Shown here: positions 1 to 5,898 of the stretch, piece by piece
How the letters are laid out: each line of letters starts with the position of its first letter
Numbering within the stretch: position 1 is the first letter of the stretch
Assembly (NCBI GenBank): GCA_023391005.1
Contig: JAEWBS010000089.1
Coordinates: 1-6,662 of the forward strand
Direction of reading: 5' to 3'
DNA length: 6,662 nucleotides
Origin: Bacillota bacterium
Lineage (GTDB): Bacteria > Bacillota > Clostridia > Oscillospirales > Ruminococcaceae
Notes under the pieces: model-generated
Told to the model about the DNA's origin: nothing
Database searches by the model: none
Seen by the model: the letters and a program-made list of their open reading frames with translations, nothing else
Program-made: the position numbers and the translations under genes

Positions 1-458
1 AGCCGGGTCTGTTCCGCCCGAGCGACGTCGACTACGTGCATTCGCCCGAGCGCATCAGCCAGATGAAAAATGTCATCAGCATCAACGGCGGCGTTGAGCT
101 TGACCTCATGGGTCAGGAGAATGCCGAATCGAGCGGAAGTCGTCAGCTTTCGGGCACCGGCGGCCAGCTGGACTTTCTCGAAGGCGCGTTTCGCTCTGAG
201 GGCGGCAAGGGCTTTATTTGCCTGACCTCGGCCCGCAAGAATAAGGACGGTACGCTCAAATCGAATATTCTGCCGTTCATCTCGGGCGGCAGCGTCATCT
301 CCGCACCGCGCAGCCTGATTCAATATGTGGCGACCGAATATGGCGTCGCAAAACTTTCGGGTCTGTCGCTGCGCGAGCGTGCGGAGCAGATGATTTCGAT
401 CGCGCACCCTGATTTCCGGGAGGAACTGACGCGGTACGCGCAGGAGACGTTCCGGTAA
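1..458 (+). CDS. Acetyl-CoA hydrolase/CoA-transferase family protein, C-terminal part (4-hydroxybutyrate or butyryl-CoA:acetate CoA-transferase type)
   Basis: This is the 3' end of a gene that begins before the window; the frame is open from base 3 and ends at TAA 456-458, leaving 151 residues. Visible are GTGGQLDF (bases 153-176), ICLTSA followed by KDGTL, the ATEYG segment, and the closing SIAHPDFREEL. These are hallmarks of the C-terminal domain of the acetyl-CoA hydrolase/transferase family (4-hydroxybutyrate CoA-transferase, Cat2 or AbfT, and butyryl-CoA:acetate CoA-transferase). Members move CoA between an acyl-CoA and acetate or another acid in the cytoplasm, usually in fermentation. 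The catalytic glutamate lies upstream of the window, so the substrate cannot be assigned. A GTG at base 36 is an internal valine codon, not the start. Family is confident; substrate specificity is open. Confidence 0.9.
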   Translation, partial: PGLFRPSDVDYVHSPERISQMKNVISINGGVELDLMGQENAESSGSRQLSGTGGQLDFLEGAFRSEGGKGFICLTSARKNKDGTLKSNILPFISGGSVISAPRSLIQYVATEYGVAKLSGLSLRERAEQMISIAHPDFREELTRYAQETFR

Positions 459-479
459 GCGGGTGCGTCAAGCCAAAAG

Positions 480-498
480 GGCGCTATAGGATAGCGCC
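480..498. other. Short hairpin after the CoA-transferase gene
   Basis: GGCGCTAT (480-487) pairs perfectly with ATAGCGCC (491-498) around a 3-base loop, 21 bases after the stop codon. No T-tract follows on the + strand. On the - strand it is followed by CCTTTT, so it could act as a weak back-up stop for leftward transcripts, or as a 3'-end stabilising stem for the rightward mRNA. The structure is seen; the role is a guess. Confidence 0.45.
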
Positions 499-532
499 GA
501 CGCGTGCTTGAGCGCGAAGAAAGAGTATTAGC

Positions 533-581
533 ATTAAAATAAACCCCGCATGCCCTCCCAACAGGGGGCGTGCGGGGGTTT
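533..581 (-). terminator. Probable intrinsic terminator of the trpB2-SBP operon (leftward)
   Basis: AAACCCCGCATGCCC (541-555) pairs with 566-581, with one G-U pair and one bulged G. Read on the - strand the stem is followed directly by TTTATTTTAAT (reverse complement of 533-543), a U-rich tail. On the + strand the same hairpin is followed by only GTTTGATAG. It lies about 55 bases past the stop of the substrate-binding protein gene, so it best fits as the end of the leftward operon. Confidence 0.65.
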
Positions 582-590
582 GATAGCCAA

Positions 591-628
591 CATGCCGCCG
601 TAAGACCTTACGGCGGCATGTTTATTTT
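591..628 (+). terminator. Strong intrinsic terminator of the CoA-transferase gene (rightward)
   Basis: A perfect 14-bp inverted repeat, CATGCCGCCGTAAG (591-604) with its complement at 607-620, is separated by only two bases; in RNA it would fold as 13 bp with a 4-base loop. TTTATTTT (621-628) follows on the + strand, making a classic rho-independent terminator for the upstream gene. On the - strand the tail is not U-rich. The last stem base is 16 bases from the stop codon of the convergent gene. Confidence 0.8.
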
Positions 629-636
629 GCGGGGCG

Positions 637-1647
637 CTACTTCTTGAGAATCACAAAGCTGTCCTTGAGCGCGTCGGGTATCGTGACGCCAAGATTGTTG
701 GCGGTGACCATGTTGATCATCTTCGCGTATTCCTTCACCTGCTCAACGGGGTTGTCGGCAATGCTTTCACCGTTTAAGATGCGCGCGACCATCTGGGCAC
801 TCTGCCGCCCGAGCACGGTGTAATCGATGCCGACCGTCGCGAGGCCGCCGTCGATGACCATCGAATCGGCTCCGACATAGACCGGGATGCCCGCGTCCTC
901 CGCCACCTGCATATAGATCGAAATGGCCGAGGCAATGGTGTTGTCGTTGGGGGTAAAGAAGGCGTCGACCTGACCGACCAGCGACTGCGCCGCCGACTGA
1001 AGCTCGCTCACGCCGGTGATTGCGGCCTCTTTATAAGGGATGCCGTTGGCGTCGCAGTAGGCGCGGGCGCGCTGGACGCCGACCATCGAGTTGACCTCGC
1101 TCGTGGTGTAGACAAAGCCGAAGGTTTTGACGCCGGGGGTCAGCGTTTTGGCGAGCGCGAAGATATCCTCAATCGCGATAGCGTTAGATACGCCGGTGAT
1201 GTTGCCGGTCGTTTCCTCAAACGCGGTGACCAGCCCCGCCTCCACCGGGCTTGAAACGGCCGAGAAGATGATGGGCAGCGTGTCGGTCGCGGCGGCCGCA
1301 GCCTGCGCGGGGCCAGTGCCGATTGGGACGAGAATGTCGACCCCGCCGCCGATGAGCTCGCTCATGATGGTCGGCAGCATCGAGGCGTCACCGTTGGCGT
1401 TGCGGTATTCGACCTTAACCGAGCCACTCAGGCCAAGCGCATCAAATTCCGCGAGGATTGTCTCGCGAACCTGATTGAGCGACGGATGCTCCATCGGCTG
1501 GACGATGCCGATGACAACCGGCTTAGCCTCGTGGACGCTGTCGGAGGGAGCGGTTTCGGAGGACGGGGCAATCGAAGAGGACGCGGCGGTACAGCCGGTC
1601 ATAACGGCCAGCAGGGCGGCCATGGCGAGTGTGAGAAGCTTTTTCAT
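637..1647 (-). CDS. ABC transporter substrate-binding lipoprotein, ABC_sub_bind (TrpX-like) family
   Basis: The 336-residue protein has a lipoprotein signal: MKK, a hydrophobic stretch at 4-16 and a lipobox ending TGC, with Cys19 as the acylated residue. A Ser/Ala/Pro-rich linker runs to about residue 40. The mature part starts with VVIGIVQPMEHPSL (44-57), typical of the ABC_sub_bind family, and continues with PIIFSAVSSPVEAGLV (125-140) and FTPNDNTIAS (231-240). Such proteins capture a small ligand outside the membrane for an ABC importer; TrpX members are linked to tryptophan uptake. The start at 1647 is chosen because AGGAG lies 8 bases upstream; an in-frame ATG at 1677 would put ten charged or polar residues before the signal peptide. 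It follows trpB2 by 37 bases with no promoter or terminator seen between, so it should share the Trp T-box. No permease or ATPase gene follows. Family is firm; tryptophan as ligand is inferred from context. Confidence 0.88.
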   Translation of the reverse strand: MKKLLTLAMAALLAVMTGCTAASSSIAPSSETAPSDSVHEAKPVVIGIVQPMEHPSLNQVRETILAEFDALGLSGSVKVEYRNANGDASMLPTIMSELIGGGVDILVPIGTGPAQAAAAATDTLPIIFSAVSSPVEAGLVTAFEETTGNITGVSNAIAIEDIFALAKTLTPGVKTFGFVYTTSEVNSMVGVQRARAYCDANGIPYKEAAITGVSELQSAAQSLVGQVDAFFTPNDNTIASAISIYMQVAEDAGIPVYVGADSMVIDGGLATVGIDYTVLGRQSAQMVARILNGESIADNPVEQVKEYAKMINMVTANNLGVTIPDALKDSFVILKK

Positions 1648-1684
1648 GATAATTTCTCCTTTATATCTGTCACGCAATAAATCA

Positions 1685-3067
1685 CTATCTCGATGCCTCG
1701 TTCACCACGGGCATCTCGTCGAAGCCCTTTTGAAGATCGGCATCGGTCGGAATATAGTCGGACATGGCGCCGCTTAAATAAGCGTTGTAGGCGGTCATGT
1801 CAAAGTATCCGGTTCCGGTGAGGCCAAATAGAATGGTCTTCGCCTCCCCGCTTTCCTTGCATTTTAACGCTTCGCTGATGGCGCCGTAAATCGCATGGGC
1901 GGATTCGGGCGCGGGGAGAATCGTCTCCTGCTTTGCGAAGAGCACTGCCGCTTCAAAAACCTTGGTCTGTTCAACCGCCATGGCTTCCATATAACCGTCG
2001 TGGTACAGCTTTGATAAAATCGGGGACATCCCGTGATATCTCAGCCCGCCGGCATGGTTGGCGGAGGGCATGAAGCTGCTCCCGAGCGTATACATTTTGG
2101 CAAGCGGCGTGACCCTGCCGGTATCGCAAAAATCATAGGCATAACGGCCCCGGGTAAAGGACGGGCAGGAGGCCGGTTCGACCGCCACAATGCGCGGGCT
2201 GGTTTTACCCAGCAGTTTATCCTGCATGAAAGGCGCGATCAAGCCGCCGAGATTTGAGCCGCCGCCCGCGCAGCCGATGACGATATCGGGGTATTCATCG
2301 AGTATTTCCATCGCTATTTTCGACTCTAAACCGATGATGGACTGGTGCAGCAGGACCTGATTTAGCACCGACCCCAGAACGTAGCGGGTATTGGGGGTGG
2401 TGACGGCCTTTTCCACCGCCTCCGAGATGGCGCAACCAAGGCTTCCGCCGGTGTTCGGGTCCTTTGACAGAATCATTCTGCCAACCTCGGTGGTGTTGCT
2501 CGGGCTGGGGATGATATCCGCGCCGAAGGTTCGCATCACCGACTGGCGAAACGGCTTTTGCTCGTACGAAACCTTCACCATATAGACGGTCAGCGGCAGG
2601 TTATAATAGGAGCAGGCCTCCGACAGGGCGGTTCCCCACTGACCGGCGCCCGTTTCGGTCGTCAGTCCGGCCAGCCCTTGCTCCTTGGCATAATAGGCCT
2701 GAGCGACCGCAGAATTCAGCTTATGGCTGCCGGAGGTGTTGTTGCCTTCAAATTTATAATAAATCTTGGCCGGTGTGCCCAGCGCTTTTTCGAGATTATA
2801 GGCCCGGATCAACGGGGACGGACGGTACATTTTATAGAAATCCTGAACCTCTTCGGGAATATCGATGTACCGGGTGGCGCCGTCCAGCTCCTGCTGCGCC
2901 AACTTTTCGCAAAATACAGGGTATAATTCCTCGACCTTGACCGGTTGATGTGTTCCGGGATTGAGCAGCGGCGCCGGCTGTTCCTTCATGTCGGCCCTCA
3001 GGTTATACCACTGCTTTGGCATCTGATCTTCGGTTAAATAGAGTCGGTGCGGAATTTTCTTAGACAT
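1685..3067 (-). CDS. trpB2: TrpB2-type tryptophan synthase beta chain (PLP-dependent)
   Basis: The 460-residue cytoplasmic enzyme is expected to join indole and L-serine to give L-tryptophan. PLP landmarks are visible: FEGNNTSGSHKLNSA (106-120) with the probable Schiff-base Lys116, TETGAGQWG (137-145) with the probable catalytic Glu138, and the phosphate-binding CAGGGSNLGG (266-275). The long N-terminal extension (RLYLTEDQMPKQWYNL, 8-23) and the RYHGMSP and LPAPESAHAI segments mark the TrpB2 (trpB-related) branch rather than classical TrpB1. No trpA or other trp biosynthesis gene is adjacent, which suits TrpB2 working alone, perhaps in indole salvage. The start at 3067 is preceded by AAGGGAG with 8-base spacing; extending the frame to 3154 would run it back into the T-box terminator stem. 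It is first in the operon and is followed by the substrate-binding lipoprotein gene. The family call is strong; the salvage role is inference. Confidence 0.93.
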   Translation of the reverse strand: MSKKIPHRLYLTEDQMPKQWYNLRADMKEQPAPLLNPGTHQPVKVEELYPVFCEKLAQQELDGATRYIDIPEEVQDFYKMYRPSPLIRAYNLEKALGTPAKIYYKFEGNNTSGSHKLNSAVAQAYYAKEQGLAGLTTETGAGQWGTALSEACSYYNLPLTVYMVKVSYEQKPFRQSVMRTFGADIIPSPSNTTEVGRMILSKDPNTGGSLGCAISEAVEKAVTTPNTRYVLGSVLNQVLLHQSIIGLESKIAMEILDEYPDIVIGCAGGGSNLGGLIAPFMQDKLLGKTSPRIVAVEPASCPSFTRGRYAYDFCDTGRVTPLAKMYTLGSSFMPSANHAGGLRYHGMSPILSKLYHDGYMEAMAVEQTKVFEAAVLFAKQETILPAPESAHAIYGAISEALKCKESGEAKTILFGLTGTGYFDMTAYNAYLSGAMSDYIPTDADLQKGFDEMPVVNEASR

Positions 3068-3146
3068 AATACGCTCTCCCTTTCTGATATTCAGACAGGG
3101 CGCAGCCTGTTGGTGCGCGCCACGATGTTGCTGCCGTTTGGTCCAC

Positions 3147-3191
3147 AAAAACAAAAAATCCGCCCTTAAACCCCTTGGTTTAAGGACAGAT
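3147..3191 (-). terminator. Regulated T-box terminator (Trp leader)
   Basis: On the - strand a 15-bp stem (5' arm 3177-3191, 3' arm 3158-3172, with several G-U pairs and a perfect CCTTAAACC/GGTTTAAGG core) closes on an AAGG loop. It is followed by TTTTTTGTTTTT, reaching to 3147. It overlaps the antiterminator and should form when tRNA-Trp is charged. Confidence 0.9.
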
Positions 3192-3214
3192 TAAAAAATC
3201 TGCGGTACCACCTT
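3182..3214 (-). promoter_or_regulatory. T-box antiterminator (Trp leader)
   Basis: On the - strand AAGG (3211-3214) pairs with CCUU (3182-3185), and GCAGAUU pairs with AAUCUGU around a UUUU loop. Between them lies the 7-base bulge UGGUACC (3204-3210) that would contact the tRNA acceptor end. This is the textbook antiterminator shape. It shares its 3' arm with the terminator stem, so the two structures exclude each other. Confidence 0.88.
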
Positions 3215-3451
3215 AATTGGCCTGCAAATGCAGACCCGCTCACTTAACAGAAATGCCAACACATTTCCAGCCGGTAACGCCGGCTCTGCGTCTCGGATAC
3301 TCAGGCACTTATAAAGCAGCCCTTTCACCTTGCCCTCAGCGGTCCATTTGCCATGCTGCTCTCCGCGGGGCTCTCAGCCTCCCCCGCTCTCTGTAGGCGC
3401 ATCTCACGGTTTGATCTCCGCATCAAAGGTTTCGTGATATTGATTGCTGTG

Positions 3452-3480
3452 ATAATAGCATATTGCTTTTTATTTTACAA
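3452..3480 (-). promoter_or_regulatory. Sigma-A promoter of the Trp T-box operon
   Basis: On the - strand TTGTAA (3475-3480) and TATTAT (3452-3457) are separated by exactly 17 bases. An A/T-rich run lies just upstream (3485-3500), as is common for strong clostridial promoters. Transcription would start near 3446, a few bases before the T-box Stem I region. Confidence 0.75.
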
Positions 3481-3569
3481 GCCCTTTTTAAAAAAATTCA
3501 AAACTGTTTGATTTGAAGATGAAAATGCCCCGATAACGCAGATTTGATCGGTTTTGCGCGCCGCGTGCC

Positions 3570-3598
3570 TTGACGGCGACAGCGCCAGACGTTAAGAT
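3570..3598 (+). promoter_or_regulatory. Probable promoter of citXG
   Basis: TTGACG (3570-3575), a 17-base spacer and TAAGAT (3593-3598) give a reasonable sigma-A promoter, with start near 3605 and a short leader of about 30 bases. It is back to back with the Trp promoter, about 90 bases away. I see no clear operator or riboswitch between the two. Confidence 0.55.
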
Positions 3599-3621
3599 AA
3601 GGAGTGCGATATAGAAAATCC

Positions 3622-3637
3622 GGGGGGATAAAACGTG
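3622..3637 (+). promoter_or_regulatory. Ribosome binding site and GTG start of citXG
   Basis: GGGGGG (3622-3627) lies 7 bases before GTG (3635-3637). An in-frame TAA at 3629-3631 rules out any earlier start, so this GTG is the first possible one. An AAGGAG at 3599-3604 has no suitable start codon after it and probably sits at the transcript 5' end. Confidence 0.7.
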
Positions 3638-4978
3638 GGGATACAGCTTGAAGAGATGCTGCTGGCACGCGAGCGCCGGGCCGACTTTCAGCAGGAGTTA
3701 CTTGACAAATACGGTATGACGCTCATCTGCCTGACGATGAATCTTGCGGGCGAAGAAAAGCGTTTTGACAGCGCCGACCGCCTGTTTGAAACGGGGGTTC
3801 GGCTCATAGACGCGCAGCTCGGGCGGCACCGTGTTGCAATGGCTTTTCGCGCGCTGCGCGATTATAGCACCGGCCTTGAGGGGTACTGGGCGGCCAATTG
3901 CGCCCCCGAAACCATCAAGCGCCTGATGGTACAGATTGAGGACGCCTTTGACGCCGCGCGGCTGTTTGACATCGATGTACTCAACGCCAAGGGCGAAAAG
4001 CTGTCGCGTAGCGATATGGGCGCGCCGTCCCGGCGCTGTCTGCTCTGCGGCGACACGGCAACGGCCTGCGCGCGCAGCCGCCGCCATGGGCTCGATGCGG
4101 TCGAGCAGCGGACACGGCAACTGATCGCCGACCATCTCGATGGCGCCGCCGCCGACCGCATCGCGGGGCTGGCGGTCAGAAGCCTGCTGACCGAGGTCTG
4201 CGTCAGCCCTAAGCCTGGGCTTGTCGACCGCGTGAACGCCGGTGCGCACCGCGACATGGATATCTTTACTTTTGTCGACAGCGCCACTGTGCTGACGCCC
4301 TATTTTAAGGCCTGCGCTTTAAAAGGTATCCGAAGCGAGGCGCTTTCGCCCGCGCAGCTTTTTGCGTCGCTGCGCTATATCGGCCAGTGCGCCGAGGCGG
4401 ACATGCTGGCCGCCACCCGGGGGGTCAATACCCACAAAGGGGCTGTCTATTCGATGGGCATTCTCTGCGCCGCCGCGGGGCGGCTGTCGGTTGCGGGCGG
4501 TCTGACGCCCGAGCGGCTCTGCGCGCTTTGCGCTGAGATGACCGCCGAGGAAGCGCAAAGCGATCTTAAAGCCATTGCGCAAAGCGGCGCGCAAACGGCG
4601 GGCGGGCGGCTCTGGATGCAATATGGTATCGCAGGCATCCGGGGCGAGGTGGCCTCGGGCTTTGAGAGCGTGCGCAAGATCAGCCTACCGGTGCTTCAAG
4701 CGCTGCTGGAAAAGGGCTACGGCCTCAATGACGCGGGCGCGATCGCGCTGCTGCATTTGATGGCTAAAGCGACCGATACCAATGTGATTTCTCGCGTGGG
4801 GCTGCCAAGGCAAAGGGCATTACAGGCAACGCTCTCTGAGCTGCTTGAGAAAACGCCGTACCCTGAATTGGCGGTGCTGGCTGCGCTTGATGCGGACTTT
4901 ATCGCCGAGAATATCAGCCCCGGCGGTTGCGCTGATTTGCTGGCGGTTACCTTAATGCTGCATTTCCTTTGTGAATAA
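3635..4978 (+). CDS. citXG: CitX-CitG fusion: holo-citrate lyase prosthetic group synthase and transferase
   Basis: This 447-residue cytoplasmic protein joins two enzymes for maturing citrate lyase. Residues 5-165 are CitX, which transfers the phosphoribosyl-dephospho-CoA group to the acyl carrier subunit; visible are LLARERR (9-15), CLTMNLAG (32-39), RLFDIDVL (109-116) and CLLC (135-138) with a later RRH (149-151). Residues 170-447 are CitG, which makes triphosphoribosyl-dephospho-CoA from ATP and dephospho-CoA; visible are SPKPGLVDRVNAGAHRDMD (191-209), TRGVNTHKGAVYSMG (261-275), ATDTNVISRVG (379-389) and SPGGCADLLAVTLML (428-442). CitXG fusions are known in other bacteria. In the CitX part the usual Gly before RLFDIDV is Ala here. 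No citC, citD, citE or citF lies nearby, so the lyase would have to be encoded elsewhere. It starts with GTG and has its own promoter. Domain calls are strong; activity is not tested by the sequence. Confidence 0.93.
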   Translation: MGIQLEEMLLARERRADFQQELLDKYGMTLICLTMNLAGEEKRFDSADRLFETGVRLIDAQLGRHRVAMAFRALRDYSTGLEGYWAANCAPETIKRLMVQIEDAFDAARLFDIDVLNAKGEKLSRSDMGAPSRRCLLCGDTATACARSRRHGLDAVEQRTRQLIADHLDGAAADRIAGLAVRSLLTEVCVSPKPGLVDRVNAGAHRDMDIFTFVDSATVLTPYFKACALKGIRSEALSPAQLFASLRYIGQCAEADMLAATRGVNTHKGAVYSMGILCAAAGRLSVAGGLTPERLCALCAEMTAEEAQSDLKAIAQSGAQTAGGRLWMQYGIAGIRGEVASGFESVRKISLPVLQALLEKGYGLNDAGAIALLHLMAKATDTNVISRVGLPRQRALQATLSELLEKTPYPELAVLAALDADFIAENISPGGCADLLAVTLMLHFLCE

Positions 4979-5009
4979 ATATAGATTTTTAAACTGATTG
5001 TATAAGATG

Positions 5010-5046
5010 GATGCTCTCGAAATATTTTGGGAGCATCTTAAATTAT
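5010..5046 (+). terminator. Probable terminator of citXG
   Basis: GATGCTCTC (5010-5018) pairs with GGGAGCATC (5029-5037), including one G-U pair, around a 10-base A/T-rich loop. TTAAATTATT follows, a weak U-tract. It lies 31 bases past the citXG stop codon. Confidence 0.55.
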
Positions 5047-5050
5047 TGAG

Positions 5051-5151
5051 AGCTTGATCGTGCAGAAACGTTGCACAGATTAAAGTTTTTAGTCAAGCTT
5101 TTTGAAAAAGGCTTGTGGGGTTTGGGGCAAAGCCCTATTGTAGCTTGATCG
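5051..5151. repeat. 10-bp direct repeat flanking an 81-bp hairpin-bearing segment
   Basis: AGCTTGATCG occurs at 5051-5060 and again at 5142-5151. Between them are GTGCA/TGCAC (5060-5064 with 5072-5076), CAAGCTTTTT/AAAAAGGCTTG (5094-5103 with 5105-5115, one bulge) and GGGGC-AAA-GCCC (5124-5135). The layout resembles a small non-coding repeat element. The segment TCAAGCTTTTT...GCTTGTGGGGTTTGGGGC is of a kind I recall from intergenic regions of gut clostridia, but copy number cannot be judged from this window. Confidence 0.5.
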
Positions 5152-5169
5152 AAAAAAGCGCAGGAGAAA

Positions 5170-5202
5170 AAGCAAAAACAGTCCGGTGGACTGTTTTTGC
5201 TT
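5170..5202. repeat. Perfect 15-bp inverted repeat (hairpin)
   Basis: AAGCAAAAACAGTCC (5170-5184) is perfectly complementary to 5188-5202 around a GGT loop. Runs of A and T inside the arms (AAAAA/TTTTT) make it look like a terminator on both strands: GGACTGTTTTTGCTT on + and a similar reading on -, where CTTTTTCTCC follows. It is part of the hairpin cluster at 5051-5246 rather than tied to a gene end. Confidence 0.65.
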
Positions 5203-5225
5203 AGCTGCCTCCAAGGGACTCTCCC

Positions 5226-5246
5226 GATGCCGCCTGAAGCGGCATC
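5226..5246. repeat. 8-bp GC-rich hairpin
   Basis: GATGCCGC (5226-5233) pairs perfectly with GCGGCATC (5239-5246) around CTGAA. On the + strand a T-rich stretch (CTTTTACCTTTTGG) follows after four bases, so a weak terminator role is possible. It is the last of the hairpins in the cluster. Confidence 0.5.
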
Positions 5247-5632
5247 CATACTTTTACCTTTTGGCTTTTTACTCTTATGCTGTAGTGAAAAGATGGTGGG
5301 TATACCATTCTTAATGACCTGTCACAACGTAATGGCGGATGCTTATACCTACGCCTGTATCTGTTTAGCAGCCACCATAAATGACCGACGTTTATTGCGC
5401 TCACGCGCAGGAATGGCCCCCTGCCCCCAACGAATATTCATACCGCCGCTGTGCAATCAGCGCAGCCATTCGGCCGCGAGCGCATAGATGTAAAGTGTGC
5501 GTAATAATTTATCTGCACCGCAGGGCGCGTCCCGGTTATTTACACTCTCATTCACTTTAAGTCCCTCATCGGCGCAGTAACAGCCCTATCACCCGCCGAC
5601 ATCTGCGATTATACCGCAATTTTAAGGTTCTC
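5247..5632. other. Intergenic stretch with no recognised gene
   Basis: I see no convincing protein gene, RNA gene or promoter here. Open frames on both strands are short, lack Shine-Dalgarno sites and carry no recognisable motif. The left part continues from the hairpin cluster and may belong to the same repeat. TGTAAA/TTTACA around 5489-5554 is a loose inverted repeat too weak to interpret. Confidence 0.5.
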
Positions 5633-5661
5633 TTGCAATTTCCCCAGTCATATGCTAGAGT
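5633..5661 (+). promoter_or_regulatory. Sigma-A promoter of the cysS T-box transcript
   Basis: TTGCAA (5633-5638), a 17-base spacer and TAGAGT (5656-5661) place the transcription start near 5668, about 30 bases before the T-box Stem I base. The -10 is imperfect, but spacing and position fit well. Confidence 0.65.
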
Positions 5662-5868
5662 AGTGTTATTATAAGCATTTTAATATCCGATGCGTTTAAC
5701 GGGAAGGGTTTTCTCATCGTCTTTTGTCCCAGAGAGCTGCGGTCACCGGCTGAAAGCCGCGGCGCAAAAGAGCAGAAAACCGTGCGCCCGCCAGCACAGC
5801 GAGAGAACGCGCCGCATCCGGCGTCACTACCCTGCCTGCGTTTGCCCGCGTTAAGGGCAAATTCCCCC

Positions 5869-5898
5869 GAAGTGGAACAGCGGTAATCAAGCCGTCTT
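5869..5898 (+). promoter_or_regulatory. T-box antiterminator (Cys leader)
   Basis: GAAG (5869-5872) pairs with CUUC (5895-5898) and GCGG (5880-5883) with CCGU, leaving the 7-base bulge UGGAACA (5873-5879) and the loop UAAUCAAG. The last bulge base is A where the common consensus has C. The 3' arm overlaps the terminator stem. Confidence 0.85.

Larger units (their letters stand above)
3147..3446 (-). ncRNA. T-box riboswitch (tryptophan, UGG specifier) upstream of trpB2
   Basis: The leader RNA, of about 300 bases, has the T-box parts in order. Stem I carries AGAGAG (3387-3392) under a 6-bp GCGGGG/CCCCGC helix. The likely specifier UGG (complement of 3344-3346) sits in CAAAUGGACCGCUGAG. A hairpin AGCCGG/CCGGCU lies at 3269-3285, another GAAAUG/CAUUUC at 3250-3267, and Stem III (GGUCUGC/GCAGGCC) at 3219-3236. 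The T-box sequence AAGGUGGUACCGC is at 3202-3214. Uncharged cognate tRNA pairs with the specifier and the UGGN bulge and stabilises the antiterminator, allowing read-through. The tryptophan assignment rests on the codon and on the TrpB2 gene downstream. The class is clear; the 5' end is estimated from the promoter. Confidence 0.92.

Noticed and set aside
1648..1677. Upstream ATG for the substrate-binding lipoprotein
   Set aside because: It would add ten mostly polar or charged residues ahead of the signal peptide; the ATG at 1647 has AGGAG at the right distance and begins with the usual MKK.
3068..3154. N-terminal extension of trpB2 to an ATG at 3154 (29 extra residues)
   Set aside because: It would start next to the T-box terminator's U-tract and stem, lacks a ribosome binding site, and the ATG at 3067 has a good Shine-Dalgarno site and matches the family N-terminus.
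3530..3556. CCGAT/ATCGG hairpin followed by TTTT as a terminator
   Set aside because: Only five base pairs with a 13-base loop and no transcript that needs ending there.
3698..4287. Long - strand frames opposite citXG
   Set aside because: GC-rich coding sequence produces open antisense frames; the + strand frame carries all the CitX and CitG motifs.
5349..5441. 30-codon frame on the - strand (MNIRWGQGAIPARER...)
   Set aside because: No ribosome binding site and no recognised motif; too short to support without homology evidence.
5197..5487. 96-codon + strand frame across the hairpin cluster and gap
   Set aside because: Its start lies inside a perfect inverted repeat, it has no Shine-Dalgarno site, and its composition looks like translated non-coding sequence.
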